Source: Amphritea sp.
GTDB lineage: Bacteria; Pseudomonadota; Gammaproteobacteria; Pseudomonadales; Balneatricaceae
DNA: 64,000 nucleotides
Direction of reading: 5' to 3'
Assembly: GCF_016744155.1 (NCBI RefSeq)
Contig: NZ_JADGEW010000003.1
Span: 1-64,000 of the forward strand
The notes below the pieces were generated by a model that ran no database searches, had not been told where the DNA came from, and saw only the letters and a list, made by a program, of their open reading frames with translations. Every line of letters begins with the position of its first letter. Position 1 is the first letter of the stretch. A program made the position numbers and the translations under genes. This document shows positions 9,606 through 20,869 of the stretch, in pieces.

Positions 9606-9639
9606 AAAACGGCTCCCATATAGGAGCCGTTTTTTTTTC
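9606..9639 (+). terminator. Terminator after sdhCDAB
   Basis: Stem ACGGCTCC / GGAGCCGT around CATATA, followed by nine T. It separates the sdh and suc transcripts. Confidence 0.9.
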
Positions 9640-9804
9640 AATGTTTTGTACTAGTCAAAAGGCTTATATCGCATTGGACTAAAACTTTTTAGAATTCCAA
9701 CTGCATTGATATATGAGTGACGCATAAAAAGGCGTAGAATCACGTCCCGTATACTCTGTACCTCTATCAGGGTATGCACGTGAGTAATAATAACGGTAAC
9801 TAAA

Positions 9805-9870
9805 CAGGGGACGGCCGACAGGCCAGTTGGACAGGATGTGGTGCTTCCTGGACTTCGTAAAGTACCCCTG
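9805..9870 (+). promoter_or_regulatory. Structured sucA leader (cloverleaf-like candidate)
   Basis: A 66-nt block ending 17 nt before the sucA ATG can fold into a closed multibranch structure. The closing stem is CAGGGG (9805-9810) / CCCCTG (9865-9870). Inside lie GGCC-gaca-GGCC (9813-9824), CAGGA / TCCTG (9832-9850) and ACTT-cgta-AAGT (9852-9863). A leader RNA class called sucA-II is described upstream of sucA in Pseudomonadales; whether this is a member I cannot test. A -10-like TATACT lies at 9750-9755 without a clear -35. The rest of the 291-bp gap shows no gene. Confidence 0.5.
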
Positions 9871-9887
9871 AGCCAGGGTGATCAAGA

Positions 9888-12719
9888 ATGCAAGAAGGCA
9901 TAATGGAGCTGATGTGGAAGAATGCCCATCTTAACGGTGGCAACCTGTCTTACATCGAGCAGCTATATGAAACCTATCTGATGGACCCCAACGCGATTCC
10001 ACAGGAATGGCGTGAAGAATTCGATCGACTCCCTAAAGTCGGCGACAACCTGACCCAGGATGTTCCACATTCTACGGTACAGGAACATTTCCTTTATCTG
10101 GCTAAGAACCAGCGCCGTGCTGCGCCCGCTGCAGGCAGCGGTGTTAGTTCTGAGCATGAGAAAAAACAGATCCGCGTATTGCGGATGATCAATGCATACC
10201 GGGTACGTGGGCATCAGGCGGCTGATATTGATCCGCTTAATCTGATGCAGCGTGAGCCTATTCCCGATCTGGACCCTCGCTTCCATGAGCTTTCAGAAGC
10301 AGACTTTGATACAACATTTCAGCTAGGTTCTCTGTTCTTCGGATCAGAAGAAGCGACTCTGAGAGATATTATTAAAGATCTGAAGAAGACTTACTGTACG
10401 ACAGTAGGTGCTGAGTATATGCATATTGTTGATACTCAGGAAAAACGTTGGATCCAGTCTCGTCTTGAGCCAGTTCGCTCTCATCCGGTTGTTGATGTTG
10501 AGAAGAAAATGATGGTGCTTGAGCGCCTGACGGCTGCTGAAGGTCTTGAGAAGTATCTCGGTTCCCGCTTTGCCGGTGCTAAGCGCTTCGGCCTTGAAGG
10601 TGGAGAGTCGATGATTGTTTCCCTGAATACGCTGATTCAGCGTGCAGGTAAGCAGGGCGCTCGTGAAGTTGTTATCGGCATGGCCCACCGGGGTCGTCTG
10701 AACACTCTGGTGAATATTTTTGGTAAAAATCCAGCAGAGCTATTTGGTGAGTTTGAAGGTAAGAAGACGCTAGAAACCTCCGGTGATGTGAAATACCACC
10801 AGGGCTTCTCTTCTAACGTAATGACTGGTGGTGGTGAAGTTCACATGGCGATGGCGTTTAACCCATCTCACCTTGAGATTTCAGCGCCGGTAGTTGAAGG
10901 CTCGGTACGTGCTCGTCAGGATCGTCGTAATGATGCGGTGGGAACCACGGTTCTGCCTGTTAATATTCATGGTGATCAGGCGTTTGCAGGTCAGGGTGTG
11001 GTGATGGAAACTTTCCAGATGTCACAGACCCGTGCATACAAAACCGGCGGCACTATTCATCTGGTGGTGAATAACCAGGTTGGCTTTACGACCAACAAGC
11101 TAGAAGATTCCCGTTCCTCTGAGTACTGTACTGATATCGCCAAGATGGTTCAGTCACCTATTTTCCATGTAAATGGTGATGATCCGGAAGCGGTGCGTTT
11201 TGTAACTCAGTTGGCGGTTGATTACCGTACTGAATTTAAGAAAGATGTTGTGATCGATCTGGTCTGCTACCGCCGCCGAGGCCACAACGAAGCGGATGAG
11301 CCTTCTGGTACTCAGCCGCTGATGTATAAGCAGATTAAAGTTCAGAAATCGACCCGCGAACTCTATGCTCAGCAACTTATCTCTGAAGGTGTTGTTACCG
11401 CCGAGCAGTGTAAGCAGCTGGAGCAAAACTATCGTAAAGATCTTGAAGACGGCAAGCACGTAACTCACTCACTGGTGATGGAACCTAAGCAAGAGCTCTT
11501 TGTTGACTGGGCTCCCTATCTGGGACTTGAATGGTCTTTTGATTGTGATACCCGTGTGGAGACGAAGCTGCTGCAAGAGCTGGGCACTAAGATCTGTGAA
11601 GTGCCAGAAGGCTTCCAGGTTCAGCGTCAGGTTCATAAGATCTATGAAGATCGTAAGCGTATGGCTGTCGGTGCGATGGAGCTTAACTGGGGTATGGCTG
11701 AGTCATTGGCTTATGCTTCGATTCTGGCAGAAGGCTTCCCGGTTCGTATCACCGGTCAGGATGTTGGCCGGGGTACGTTCTCACACCGTCATGCGGTTCT
11801 GCATGATCAGCAAAACGGTGAAGTATATGAGCCTCTGAAGAATATTGCTCCGGATCAGCCGCCGCTGACCCTGCATGACTCTTTCCTTTCTGAGGAAGCG
11901 GTTCTTGCGTTTGAATACGGTTACTCAACTACCATGCCTAACGCATTGGTTATCTGGGAAGCTCAGTTTGGTGATTTTGCCAACGGTGCTCAGGTAGTAA
12001 TTGACCAGTTTATTACCAGTGGAGAGCATAAGTGGGCCCGTCTTTGTGGTCTGACAATGTTACTTCCACACGGCTTTGAAGGGCAGGGTCCTGAGCATTC
12101 TTCAGCCCGTCTTGAGCGTTACTTGCAGCTCTGTGCAGAGCATAATATTCAGGTATGCGTACCGACAACTCCGGCTCAGATCTATCATCTGTTACGTCGT
12201 CAGGTTGTTCGTCCACTGCGTAAGCCTCTGGTTGTTATGACGCCTAAGAGTCTGTTGCGTCACAAACAAGCGGTATCAACGTTGGAAGAACTGTCTGAAG
12301 GTACCTTCCTGCCAGTAATCTCTGAGACCGATCAGCTTGATCCTAAGAAGGTTAAGCGTCTGATTCTGTGTAGCGGTAAGGTTTATTACGACCTGTACAA
12401 CCGTCGTGCAGAACTGGAAAGGGATGATGTTGCTATCATTCGTATCGAACAGCTGTATCCGTTCCCTGAACATCAGATGTTTGATGCTATTAAGCAATAC
12501 ACTAACCTTGAGTCTGCTGTCTGGTGTCAGGAAGAGCCGATGAACCAGGGTGCATGGTACTGTTCGCAGCATCATATGCGCCATGCGCTGTCTCGCCACA
12601 AAGACAAGATTCATATGGAAGGTGTGGGTCGTCCACACGCTGCAGCCCCTGCCGTAGGTTACATATCTGTACACCTTGAGCAGCAGGAAAAACTGGTTAA
12701 TGAAGCAATCAATGGCTAA
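9888..12719 (+). CDS. sucA: 2-oxoglutarate dehydrogenase E1 component
   Basis: Thiamine diphosphate-dependent E1 subunit of the 2-oxoglutarate dehydrogenase complex; it decarboxylates 2-oxoglutarate and passes succinyl to the lipoyl group of SucB. At 943 residues it has the usual length. The N-terminal E2-binding segment ([20 protein letters not shown]), [17 protein letters not shown], the ThDP/Mg region [10 protein letters not shown]...NNQVGFTT, and C-terminal [19 protein letters not shown] are visible. I kept the ATG at 9888 because pseudomonad SucA starts similarly (MQE-V/I-M). An ATG at 9903 has a better Shine-Dalgarno (AAGAAGG) and is a real alternative. Confidence 0.96.
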   Translation: MQEGIMELMWKNAHLNGGNLSYIEQLYETYLMDPNAIPQEWREEFDRLPKVGDNLTQDVPHSTVQEHFLYLAKNQRRAAPAAGSGVSSEHEKKQIRVLRMINAYRVRGHQAADIDPLNLMQREPIPDLDPRFHELSEADFDTTFQLGSLFFGSEEATLRDIIKDLKKTYCTTVGAEYMHIVDTQEKRWIQSRLEPVRSHPVVDVEKKMMVLERLTAAEGLEKYLGSRFAGAKRFGLEGGESMIVSLNTLIQRAGKQGAREVVIGMAHRGRLNTLVNIFGKNPAELFGEFEGKKTLETSGDVKYHQGFSSNVMTGGGEVHMAMAFNPSHLEISAPVVEGSVRARQDRRNDAVGTTVLPVNIHGDQAFAGQGVVMETFQMSQTRAYKTGGTIHLVVNNQVGFTTNKLEDSRSSEYCTDIAKMVQSPIFHVNGDDPEAVRFVTQLAVDYRTEFKKDVVIDLVCYRRRGHNEADEPSGTQPLMYKQIKVQKSTRELYAQQLISEGVVTAEQCKQLEQNYRKDLEDGKHVTHSLVMEPKQELFVDWAPYLGLEWSFDCDTRVETKLLQELGTKICEVPEGFQVQRQVHKIYEDRKRMAVGAMELNWGMAESLAYASILAEGFPVRITGQDVGRGTFSHRHAVLHDQQNGEVYEPLKNIAPDQPPLTLHDSFLSEEAVLAFEYGYSTTMPNALVIWEAQFGDFANGAQVVIDQFITSGEHKWARLCGLTMLLPHGFEGQGPEHSSARLERYLQLCAEHNIQVCVPTTPAQIYHLLRRQVVRPLRKPLVVMTPKSLLRHKQAVSTLEELSEGTFLPVISETDQLDPKKVKRLILCSGKVYYDLYNRRAELERDDVAIIRIEQLYPFPEHQMFDAIKQYTNLESAVWCQEEPMNQGAWYCSQHHMRHALSRHKDKIHMEGVGRPHAAAPAVGYISVHLEQQEKLVNEAING

Positions 12720-12766
12720 CAGGCCGAAATAAAACGCCTGTTAGTAGCACTGAGAAAGGAAAAGAC

Positions 12767-13972
12767 ATGTCAATCGAAATCAAAACGCCGACCTTCCCTG
12801 AATCCGTAGCCGACGGTACTGTAGCGACCTGGCACAAACAGCCAGGTGAGGCTTGTTCAACCGATGAGCTGATCGTTGATATTGAGACAGATAAAGTTGT
12901 ATTGGAAGTTGTAGCGCCGTCTGATGGTGTGATCAAAGAGATCATCAAGGGTGAAGGCGATACAGTTCTAAGTGAAGAAATATTGGCTATCTTTGAAGCG
13001 GGTGCCGCTGCGGCCGCGCCAGCTGCAACAGCTGCAACAGCAGCTCCGGCTGAGACAGCTGCAGCAGCAGATGTTGAAAAAGTAGGCCCAGCTGCTCGTA
13101 AGCTGATCGAAGAAAACAGCTTGGATGCGAGCCAGATTCCAGCGACGGGCAAGAATGGTGGTATCACCAAAGAGGACGTTGTTAACTTCCTTAAGAACAA
13201 GCCAGCAGTAGCCGTTGCGGCGCCAGTTAAGGTTGATAATGCTGCCGCGTTGAATATTGTGTCCGGTGAGCGTGTTGAAAAACGTGTTCCGATGACGCGT
13301 CTGCGTGCCACGATTGCTAAACGTTTGGTTGAGGCGCAGCAGACTGCTGCCATGCTGACAACTTATAACGAAGTAAACATGAAGCCGGTTATGGAGCTGC
13401 GTAAGCAGTACAAAGACCTGTTTGAGAAGACCCACAACGGAACTCGTTTGGGCTTCATGTCTTTCTTTGTTAAAGCGACTACTGAAGCGCTTAAGCGTTT
13501 CCCAGCCGTAAATGCCTCTATTGATGGCAATGATATGGTGTATCACGGTTACCAGGATATCGGCGTAGCAGTTTCTACTGCGCGTGGCCTGATGGTTCCT
13601 GTGTTGCGTGATACTGATGCGATGACGCTGGCTGATGTTGAGTCTACTATTGCTGATTTCGGTGCTCGTGGCCGTGACGGTAAGTTGGGCTTGGATGATA
13701 TGCAGGGCGGAACCTTTACTATCACTAACGGTGGTGTATTCGGATCCCTGATGTCTACTCCGATTCTTAATCCGCCGCAGACTGCAATTTTGGGAATGCA
13801 TAAGATTCAGGAACGCCCTATGGCGGTCAATGGTCAGGTTGAAATCCTGCCAATGATGTACCTGGCGCTTTCCTACGACCATCGTATGATTGATGGTAAG
13901 GAAGCGGTACAATTCCTCGTGACTATTAAAGACCTTCTGGAAGATCCTGCACGTATGCTGCTGGAAGTCTGA
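12767..13972 (+). CDS. sucB: Dihydrolipoamide succinyltransferase (E2)
   Basis: Core subunit of the 2-oxoglutarate dehydrogenase complex. Domain order is one N-terminal lipoyl domain with the lipoylated lysine in [15 protein letters not shown] (about K43), an Ala-rich flexible linker (about residues 80-107), a peripheral-subunit binding domain ([20 protein letters not shown]), a second linker, and the catalytic domain ending in [15 protein letters not shown], where the active-site His and Asp lie. It is 401 residues. An AAAGGA Shine-Dalgarno precedes the ATG. It lies 47 bp after sucA and 39 bp before lpd, clearly one operon. Confidence 0.97.
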   Translation: MSIEIKTPTFPESVADGTVATWHKQPGEACSTDELIVDIETDKVVLEVVAPSDGVIKEIIKGEGDTVLSEEILAIFEAGAAAAAPAATAATAAPAETAAAADVEKVGPAARKLIEENSLDASQIPATGKNGGITKEDVVNFLKNKPAVAVAAPVKVDNAAALNIVSGERVEKRVPMTRLRATIAKRLVEAQQTAAMLTTYNEVNMKPVMELRKQYKDLFEKTHNGTRLGFMSFFVKATTEALKRFPAVNASIDGNDMVYHGYQDIGVAVSTARGLMVPVLRDTDAMTLADVESTIADFGARGRDGKLGLDDMQGGTFTITNGGVFGSLMSTPILNPPQTAILGMHKIQERPMAVNGQVEILPMMYLALSYDHRMIDGKEAVQFLVTIKDLLEDPARMLLEV

Positions 13973-14005
13973 GTTAGTCCATTACTAGAACGAATTGATA
14001 GGTAG

Positions 14006-15445
<1,440 letters not shown>

Positions 15446-15469
15446 TCGCTGTACAATTGTTTTAAATTT

Positions 15470-15588
15470 CGACCAGGCAATCCCTGGTCGATTATTGTTG
15501 CGCACAGTACTTTGTGCGTACATTTGGGCTGTGAAAAGATACTCTCTCCATATCGTTTTGCAGGGTTCTCAAAAGTATGAAAAAACGA
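15470..15588 (+). promoter_or_regulatory. Hairpin-rich leader between lpd and sucC
   Basis: Three stems lie in 120 nt: CGACCAGG / CCTGGTCG (15470-15490), CGCACA / TGTGCG (about 15500-15519) and TCGTTTT / AAAACGA (15553-15588), the last ending just before the sucC start. None has a proper T tract, so they look like a leader or processing signals rather than a terminator. A leader RNA motif named sucC RNA is described in Pseudomonas; membership is untested. Confidence 0.4.
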
Positions 15589-15599
15589 CGGATTAGAGC

Positions 15600-16766
15600 A
15601 TGAATCTTCATGAGTACCAGGGCAAACAGCTGTTTGCCGAATATGGTCTGCCGGTTTCTAATGGAATCGCGGTAGATACTCCGGAAGCTGCTGCTGAAGC
15701 GGCTCTGAAAATTGGTGGTGACAAGTGGGTTGTTAAAACTCAGGTTCACGCAGGTGGTCGTGGTAAAGCTGGCGGTGTTAAGCTAGTTGATTCCCCTGCT
15801 GAAGCTCAGGCTTTCGCAGCTAACTGGCTGGGTAAGAACCTTGTTACTTTTCAGACTGATGCAAATGGTCAGCCTGTTTCTAAAATTCTGGTAGAAGACT
15901 GCACAGATATTGCTAATGAGCTATATCTGGGTGCGGTTGTTGACCGCTCTTCACGTCGTATCGTCTTTATGGCATCCACCGAAGGTGGTGTTGAGATCGA
16001 GAAAGTTGCGGAAGAATCTCCAGAAAAAATCTTGAAAGCTACTATTGATCCGGTTACCGGTGCGCAGCCATACCAGGCACGCGAACTGGCGTTCAAACTG
16101 GGTCTGGAAGGCGTTCAGATTAAGCAGTTTACCCAGATTTTCCTGGGTCTGGCTAAGATGTTCAAAGAGAAAGATCTTGCACTGCTTGAGATCAACCCTC
16201 TGGTTATCACTACCGAAGGCAACCTGCACTGTCTGGATGCTAAAGTAGCGATCGATGGTAACTCTGTTTACCGTCATAAAGACCTTCAGGCGATGCATGA
16301 TGCATCTCAAGAAGATGAGCGTGAAGCTCGCGCGGCTCAGTGGGAACTGAACTATGTAGCGCTGGATGGCAGCATCGGTTGCATGGTTAACGGTGCAGGC
16401 CTGGCAATGGGTACGATGGATATCGTATCTCTGTACGGTGGCTTCCCGGCTAACTTCCTGGACGTTGGCGGCGGCGCGACTAAAGAGCGTGTAACCGAAG
16501 CATTCAAGATCATCCTTGAAGACTCTAAGGTTAAGGCTGTTTTGGTTAACATCTTCGGTGGTATCGTACGTTGCGACCTGATTGCTGAAGGTATTATCGG
16601 TGCGGTTAAAGAAGTAGGCGTACAGGTACCTGTTGTAGTACGTCTGGAAGGTAACAATGCAGAGCTAGGTTCTAAGCTACTGTCTGAGTCTGGTCTGGCG
16701 ATTATTGCCGCTACCAGCCTGACTGATGCAGCTGAGCAAGCAGTTAAAGCAGCGGAGGGTAAATAA
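15600..16766 (+). CDS. sucC: Succinyl-CoA ligase [ADP-forming] subunit beta
   Basis: The beta subunit binds nucleotide and succinate and, with SucD, makes succinate and ATP (or GTP) from succinyl-CoA. At 388 residues it has the full family length. The ATP-grasp N-terminal part ([38 protein letters not shown]) and the C-terminal CoA-ligase domain ([37 protein letters not shown]) are typical. A 154-bp structured gap separates it from lpd, so it may have extra control. The SD for sucD lies within its 3' end. Confidence 0.97.
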   Translation: MNLHEYQGKQLFAEYGLPVSNGIAVDTPEAAAEAALKIGGDKWVVKTQVHAGGRGKAGGVKLVDSPAEAQAFAANWLGKNLVTFQTDANGQPVSKILVEDCTDIANELYLGAVVDRSSRRIVFMASTEGGVEIEKVAEESPEKILKATIDPVTGAQPYQARELAFKLGLEGVQIKQFTQIFLGLAKMFKEKDLALLEINPLVITTEGNLHCLDAKVAIDGNSVYRHKDLQAMHDASQEDEREARAAQWELNYVALDGSIGCMVNGAGLAMGTMDIVSLYGGFPANFLDVGGGATKERVTEAFKIILEDSKVKAVLVNIFGGIVRCDLIAEGIIGAVKEVGVQVPVVVRLEGNNAELGSKLLSESGLAIIAATSLTDAAEQAVKAAEGK

Positions 16767-16768
16767 CA

Positions 16769-17644
16769 ATGTCCGTTCTGATTAATAAAGACACCAAAGT
16801 AATCTGTCAGGGTTTCACTGGTGGTCAGGGTACCTTCCATTCTGAACAGGCTATTGCATACGGCACTAAGATGGTTGGCGGTGTAACACCTGGTAAAGGT
16901 GGTTCCGAGCATCTGGGTCTGCCAGTATTTAATACTGTTGCAGAAGCCGTTGCTGAAACGGGCGCTGAAGCATCTGTTATCTATGTACCTGCTGCTTTCT
17001 GTAAGGATTCTATCCTGGAAGCTGCGAACAGTGGTATCCAGCTGATCGTATGTATCACTGAGCACATTCCTGTAATGGATATGCTTGAGTGTAAAGTTGT
17101 ATGTGACAGCCTGGGCGTTCGCCTGATTGGACCAAACTGTCCGGGTGTTATCACTCCGGGTGAGTGTAAGATCGGTATCATGCCTGGCCACATCCACTTA
17201 CCTGGTAAAGTGGGTATTGTTTCCCGTTCAGGTACGTTGACGTATGAAGCTGTTAAGCAGACTACTGATGCTGGTTTCGGTCAGTCTACTTGCGTAGGTA
17301 TCGGTGGTGATCCAATTCCTGGTTCTAACTTCATCGATATTCTGGAACTGTTCCAGAACGATCCACAGACTGAAGCGATTGTTATGATCGGTGAGATCGG
17401 TGGTTCAGCTGAAGAAGAAGCTGCTGAGTACATTAAAGCTAATGTAACTAAGCCTGTTGTATCTTACATCGCTGGTGTAACTGCACCTGCAGGTAAGCGT
17501 ATGGGTCATGCTGGCGCTATCATCTCTGGTGGTAAGGGTACTGCAGACGAGAAGTTTGCTGCACTTGAAGCTGCTGGCGTTAAGACTGTTCGCTCTCTGG
17601 CTCAGATTGCTGACGGCCTGCGCGAAGTTACTGGCTGGAAATAA
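16769..17644 (+). CDS. sucD: Succinyl-CoA ligase [ADP-forming] subunit alpha
   Basis: The alpha subunit binds CoA and carries the phosphohistidine intermediate. It is 291 residues. The CoA-binding Rossmann part ([19 protein letters not shown]), [11 protein letters not shown], and the phosphohistidine motif [10 protein letters not shown] (His near 247) are visible. It starts 2 nt after the sucC stop, with GGAGGG inside the sucC end as Shine-Dalgarno. It is the last gene of the sucAB-lpd-sucCD block and is followed by a terminator. Confidence 0.97.
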   Translation: MSVLINKDTKVICQGFTGGQGTFHSEQAIAYGTKMVGGVTPGKGGSEHLGLPVFNTVAEAVAETGAEASVIYVPAAFCKDSILEAANSGIQLIVCITEHIPVMDMLECKVVCDSLGVRLIGPNCPGVITPGECKIGIMPGHIHLPGKVGIVSRSGTLTYEAVKQTTDAGFGQSTCVGIGGDPIPGSNFIDILELFQNDPQTEAIVMIGEIGGSAEEEAAEYIKANVTKPVVSYIAGVTAPAGKRMGHAGAIISGGKGTADEKFAALEAAGVKTVRSLAQIADGLREVTGWK

Positions 17645-17708
17645 TCGCTCTGCGATTTCTCTAGTGGCTAAGCGTGACTGCGTCACTTGCTAGTTGCTAG
17701 AACTTAGA

Positions 17709-17735
17709 AAAACCGCCTTCGGGCGGTTTTTTTGT
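17709..17735 (+). terminator. Terminator after sucD
   Basis: Stem AACCGCC-ttc-GGGCGGTT followed by seven T. A weaker GTGAC-tgc-GTCAC hairpin lies just upstream, in the 3' untranslated region of sucD. Confidence 0.9.
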
Positions 17736-17868
17736 TTTCAAAATGAGTATCTTCTTAATTTTTTTGGATATTACGCCTTGTTTTGATTCCAGCCACTGTT
17801 TTAATATCACTGCTCAGTTAAATAATGGAATCTTATTTCAGTGTTTTATTACAAGGAGTTGAAAGGGA

Positions 17869-18432
17869 ATGAATAGTTTTAGGCTGTTGCTGATATCGGC
17901 ATTGGTTTTACTTATGACAGGCTGTGGCGCATTAAAAGCTCCTGCCTATTCACCTGACTATCAAGCCTTAGATAGTTTGAAGAATAAAAAGCTAGTGAAT
18001 GTCTCTGTTGCTCAGGTTGAGCCGCGTAATCCTAAACATGAGGTTAATATAATTCCCCTAAGGGCTATGTCTCTAGTGGCTGAGCAAGGGACATTCTCGG
18101 CTTATCTCGAGTCCGCTTTGATTGAGGATCTTTCACAGATGGGGGTGTATCAGGCAGATTCAGATATCCAGATAAGCGTCGTGCTTGTGGAAAACAATAT
18201 TGATATATCTAGTTTCTCTACTGGGGTAGGCAAGATAGTTATTAATCTGGAAATCTTAAAATCAGAAAGTCCTACATTTCAGAAAGAGTATGTTGCCACT
18301 ACAGAGTTTGAGTCCTCATTCGCTGGAGCCGTTGCAATACCAAAGGCTCAGACAGAATATCCATTCTTAGTCCGTACTGTATTAAAGCAGGTTTATTCTG
18401 ATCCTGAATTTATTAAGGAATTATCGTTATGA
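17869..18432 (+). CDS. Putative outer-membrane lipoprotein, unknown function
   Basis: A 187-residue protein with a lipoprotein signal: hydrophobic stretch then LMTGC, so lipidation is expected at Cys19. Gly at +2 of the mature protein does not signal inner-membrane retention, so outer-membrane sorting is likely. The body is mixed alpha/beta without a motif I can name. It overlaps the next lipoprotein gene by 4 nt (ATGA), so the two are translated together and probably form a complex or act in one process. GGAG precedes the ATG. Confidence 0.75.
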   Translation: MNSFRLLLISALVLLMTGCGALKAPAYSPDYQALDSLKNKKLVNVSVAQVEPRNPKHEVNIIPLRAMSLVAEQGTFSAYLESALIEDLSQMGVYQADSDIQISVVLVENNIDISSFSTGVGKIVINLEILKSESPTFQKEYVATTEFESSFAGAVAIPKAQTEYPFLVRTVLKQVYSDPEFIKELSL

Positions 18433-19034
18433 GTACTCGTGTTAAGGGTTACCTTTCTAAAATCAAAGTGATTTTGATGACTGCTTTGGCTACTTTGGTT
18501 GTGGGTTGTGCTCACCCAATTAATATCAGTCAACTGGAGGATCAAGCTGATTTTACCGGTGATAAGGTTTCTAAGACTGTTGCATATGTCATCACAGATG
18601 CTCAAAAGCAGGAAGAGGTTGTTTCCCCCGGTGGTGGTGGTGATAAAGTAAGTTATTACCCATACAGAGATTTAGAAAAAACTATTCGCAGCGTGCTGGG
18701 TGCTGTTTATGATGATGTCTATGCAATTAACAGCACTGAAGATGTGAAGGCTATTGAGTCAAATAATATTGAGTTGATCTATGTTCCGGTGATTTCAACT
18801 TCATCCAGCTCGGAATCTATGTTTACCTGGCCTCCAACAAAGTTTACTGTGAATCTATCTTGTTCGGTGAGTGATGCAAAAGGACAAAATGTAGCCAGTG
18901 TAATAGTTTCTGGTGATGGTGCCGCTGAGTTTTCCGAATTTAAGAGTGACTTCGGGTTGTCTGCCAGACGAGCTTCTACTGATTTGGGTAACAATTTCGC
19001 AGCTGCAATTAGGAAGCAAGAAGCGACTAAATAA
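18429..19034 (+). CDS. Putative lipoprotein, partner of the preceding gene
   Basis: A 201-residue protein with a long basic n-region, a hydrophobic core and the lipobox LVVGC (Cys near 27). The mature part has a Gly-rich turn (SPGGGGDKVSYYPYRDLEKT) and an Ala/Ser-rich C-terminal region. Spacing to the upstream lipoprotein gene (ATGA overlap) and the shared terminator show a two-gene operon. I do not recognise a characterised family; a beta-rich accessory lipoprotein is a guess. Confidence 0.7.
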   Translation: MSTRVKGYLSKIKVILMTALATLVVGCAHPINISQLEDQADFTGDKVSKTVAYVITDAQKQEEVVSPGGGGDKVSYYPYRDLEKTIRSVLGAVYDDVYAINSTEDVKAIESNNIELIYVPVISTSSSSESMFTWPPTKFTVNLSCSVSDAKGQNVASVIVSGDGAAEFSEFKSDFGLSARRASTDLGNNFAAAIRKQEATK

Positions 19035-19055
19035 TTGTGTGAATTTTAAAGATGC

Positions 19056-19085
19056 CAAAGCCACCTCTATAGGTGGCTTTTTTTG
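19056..19085 (+). terminator. Terminator after the lipoprotein pair
   Basis: Stem AAAGCCACCT / AGGTGGCTTT around CTAT, then T7. Confidence 0.9.
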
Positions 19086-19166
19086 TCATGAGAAAAATGA
19101 ACATTTTTTTCTAAGTTCAGGATAGAATCAGATACGTCTAAGATTATATATTTATTGAGAGTTGTT

Positions 19167-19445
19167 ATGAGTCTGTTTTCTTCTATTAAATCGATATTTT
19201 CATCTGCTCCAGGCAGCCCTAAAGAACCCGAAAAATTACCTTCTGAGGAATATCAGGGGTTTACCATAACGCCTGCGCCTATTCATGAAGATGGGGGCTA
19301 TCGTGTAAATGGTCTGATCACCAAGGGTGAGCAGCAGCATGCTTTTATTCGTGCAGATATGCTTCCTTCTGGTGAAAGTTGTGCGGCGGAAATGATTCGT
19401 AAAGCAAAGCAGATGATCGATCAGCAGGGTGATGGGATCTTTTAG
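19167..19445 (+). CDS. HlyU-family protein
   Basis: A 92-residue protein resembling the HlyU family (Pfam 'transcriptional activator HlyU'): short Ser/Phe-rich start (MSLFSSIKSIFSS), a core YQGFTITPAPIHEDGGYRVNG and the typical ending HAFIRADMLPS...AKQMIDQQGDGIF. Despite the family label, many members are of unknown function and have no helix-turn-helix; this short form resembles those. I chose the ATG at 19167; an in-frame TTG lies 12 nt upstream. It is followed after 5 bp by the MOSC gene, so they are co-transcribed. Confidence 0.75.
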   Translation: MSLFSSIKSIFSSAPGSPKEPEKLPSEEYQGFTITPAPIHEDGGYRVNGLITKGEQQHAFIRADMLPSGESCAAEMIRKAKQMIDQQGDGIF

Positions 19446-19450
19446 TCGTT

Positions 19451-19945
19451 ATGACACAAAAGCAGCTATTTTCCCGCTATCTCAAAGACCTTAAGCCGGG
19501 ACGGCTGGAGTGGATTGGTGTGCGCCCAGGCCGTAAGCAGGAATTACTGGTTTTAGATGCAGCAGAGGCTCTGGCGGGTCTTGGGTTGGAGGGTGATCAC
19601 CGTTGTAGTAAAACGCCGGGCTCTGGCCGTCAGGTAACTTTAATCTCCTCCGAGTTTATTAGGATTATCGAAACCTATACTGGTCTTGAGCAAATAGATC
19701 CCCTGTTGTTACGTCGTAATTTGGTGGTCAGCGGTATTAATCTCAATGCGTTGAGACATCAGCAGTTTAAAATCGGCTCTGCAGTGTTTGAAGCGACAGC
19801 CTTATGTCACCCTTGTGTGCGTATAGATCAGGCCTTGGGGCAGGGTGGTGCGGCCGCAATGCTGGGTTATGGTGGGCTTTGTGCACGGATTCTTGAGTCA
19901 GGAGCGCTTAAGGTTGGAGATCAGTTGATACCGTTAGAAAGTTAA
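19451..19945 (+). CDS. MOSC domain protein
   Basis: A 164-residue protein matching a stand-alone MOSC (molybdenum cofactor sulfurase C-terminal) domain. It has GRLEWIGVRPGRK at the start, LGLEGDHRCSK, the GRQVTLIS segment, and RRNLVVSGINLNALRHQQFKIG. The conserved cysteine of the family is in CHPCVRID (about residue 115). MOSC proteins such as YiiM and YcbX handle molybdenum cofactor or reduce N-hydroxylated substrates; this one's substrate is not known. It lies directly after the HlyU-like gene. Confidence 0.85.
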   Translation: MTQKQLFSRYLKDLKPGRLEWIGVRPGRKQELLVLDAAEALAGLGLEGDHRCSKTPGSGRQVTLISSEFIRIIETYTGLEQIDPLLLRRNLVVSGINLNALRHQQFKIGSAVFEATALCHPCVRIDQALGQGGAAAMLGYGGLCARILESGALKVGDQLIPLES

Positions 19946-19999
19946 TTGAGTTGCTAGATGCGGCTACATCGCTTATTTATGGTGTAAGGGTAAATTAAA

Positions 20000-20869
20000 G
20001 TGAGTAAAAATCCTATGGATGTCTCTAAGCCTCTCTTTTGGCGAGATTCACGTATGCCGCATGTAGAGTTACGCAAGGTTACCGATGGGCGGCAGGTATG
20101 CTATGCAGCTCATAGCCACGCTCAGTGGTCTATCGGTGCTATTACCGAAGGTAAGAGTACATTTTGTTATCGTGATGATCGGTGTCAGGTCAGTGCGGGT
20201 GATCTTGTATTGATTAATCCTGACTGGGTCCACGCTTGTAATCCTATTGATAATCAGCCCTGGGCTTATCTTATGCTCTATATTGATGCAGAGTGGTTAA
20301 CGGCTTTGCAATATCAGCTGGGCTTGCTAGATGAGCCTGAGTGGGAGGATATTGGCACAGCAATTGTTTCAGACCGGCGTTATTATCTGGAGTATTGTCA
20401 GATGGCATCTTGCCTGCTTAACTCACAGATGGACTTGCAAGATAAGCAAGCTGCTGTCATTGAATATTTATCGGGTTTGATGAGGGTGCTGGCGAGTCGG
20501 CGTAATCAGCCAGCTCAGCCAGTACCGAATGTACTGCGGGAGCTTGCTGATTACCTCGATGAGTATGCGGCAGAGGAGATCTCTCTGGAAGATATGTGCC
20601 TTCGCTCGGGTTACAGTTCCGGTCATCTTATCCGAACATTTAAACGTCATTTCAGTCTTACGCCCCATGCTTATCAGATTAATCGACGGATCCAACGTGG
20701 ACAGCATGAATTAAAACGGGGGAGGTCAATAGCTGATGCCGCATTGACGTCGGGCTTTACAGATCAGCCGCACTTTCAGCGTACTTTCAAGCGGGTGGTA
20801 GCTGCTACGCCAAACCAGTTCAGGCAATCTTTACTCAGTGATAAGGTAAAAGCAGCTCCCCACAAGTAA
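20000..20869 (+). CDS. AraC-family transcriptional regulator
   Basis: A 289-residue regulator with an N-terminal cupin-type sensing domain (HAQWSIGAITEGKSTFCYRD...GDLVLINPDWVHACNP, about residues 35-95) and a C-terminal pair of helix-turn-helices (ISLEDMCLRSGYSSGHLIRT and SIADAALTSGFTDQPHFQRT, about 190-285). The start is GTG; an ATG 15 nt later is possible. Its last 39 bp overlap the end of a convergent LysE-family exporter gene. AraC/LysE pairs of this type commonly form a regulator-exporter unit, so the exporter is the likely target (inference). Confidence 0.92.
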   Translation: MSKNPMDVSKPLFWRDSRMPHVELRKVTDGRQVCYAAHSHAQWSIGAITEGKSTFCYRDDRCQVSAGDLVLINPDWVHACNPIDNQPWAYLMLYIDAEWLTALQYQLGLLDEPEWEDIGTAIVSDRRYYLEYCQMASCLLNSQMDLQDKQAAVIEYLSGLMRVLASRRNQPAQPVPNVLRELADYLDEYAAEEISLEDMCLRSGYSSGHLIRTFKRHFSLTPHAYQINRRIQRGQHELKRGRSIADAALTSGFTDQPHFQRTFKRVVAATPNQFRQSLLSDKVKAAPHK

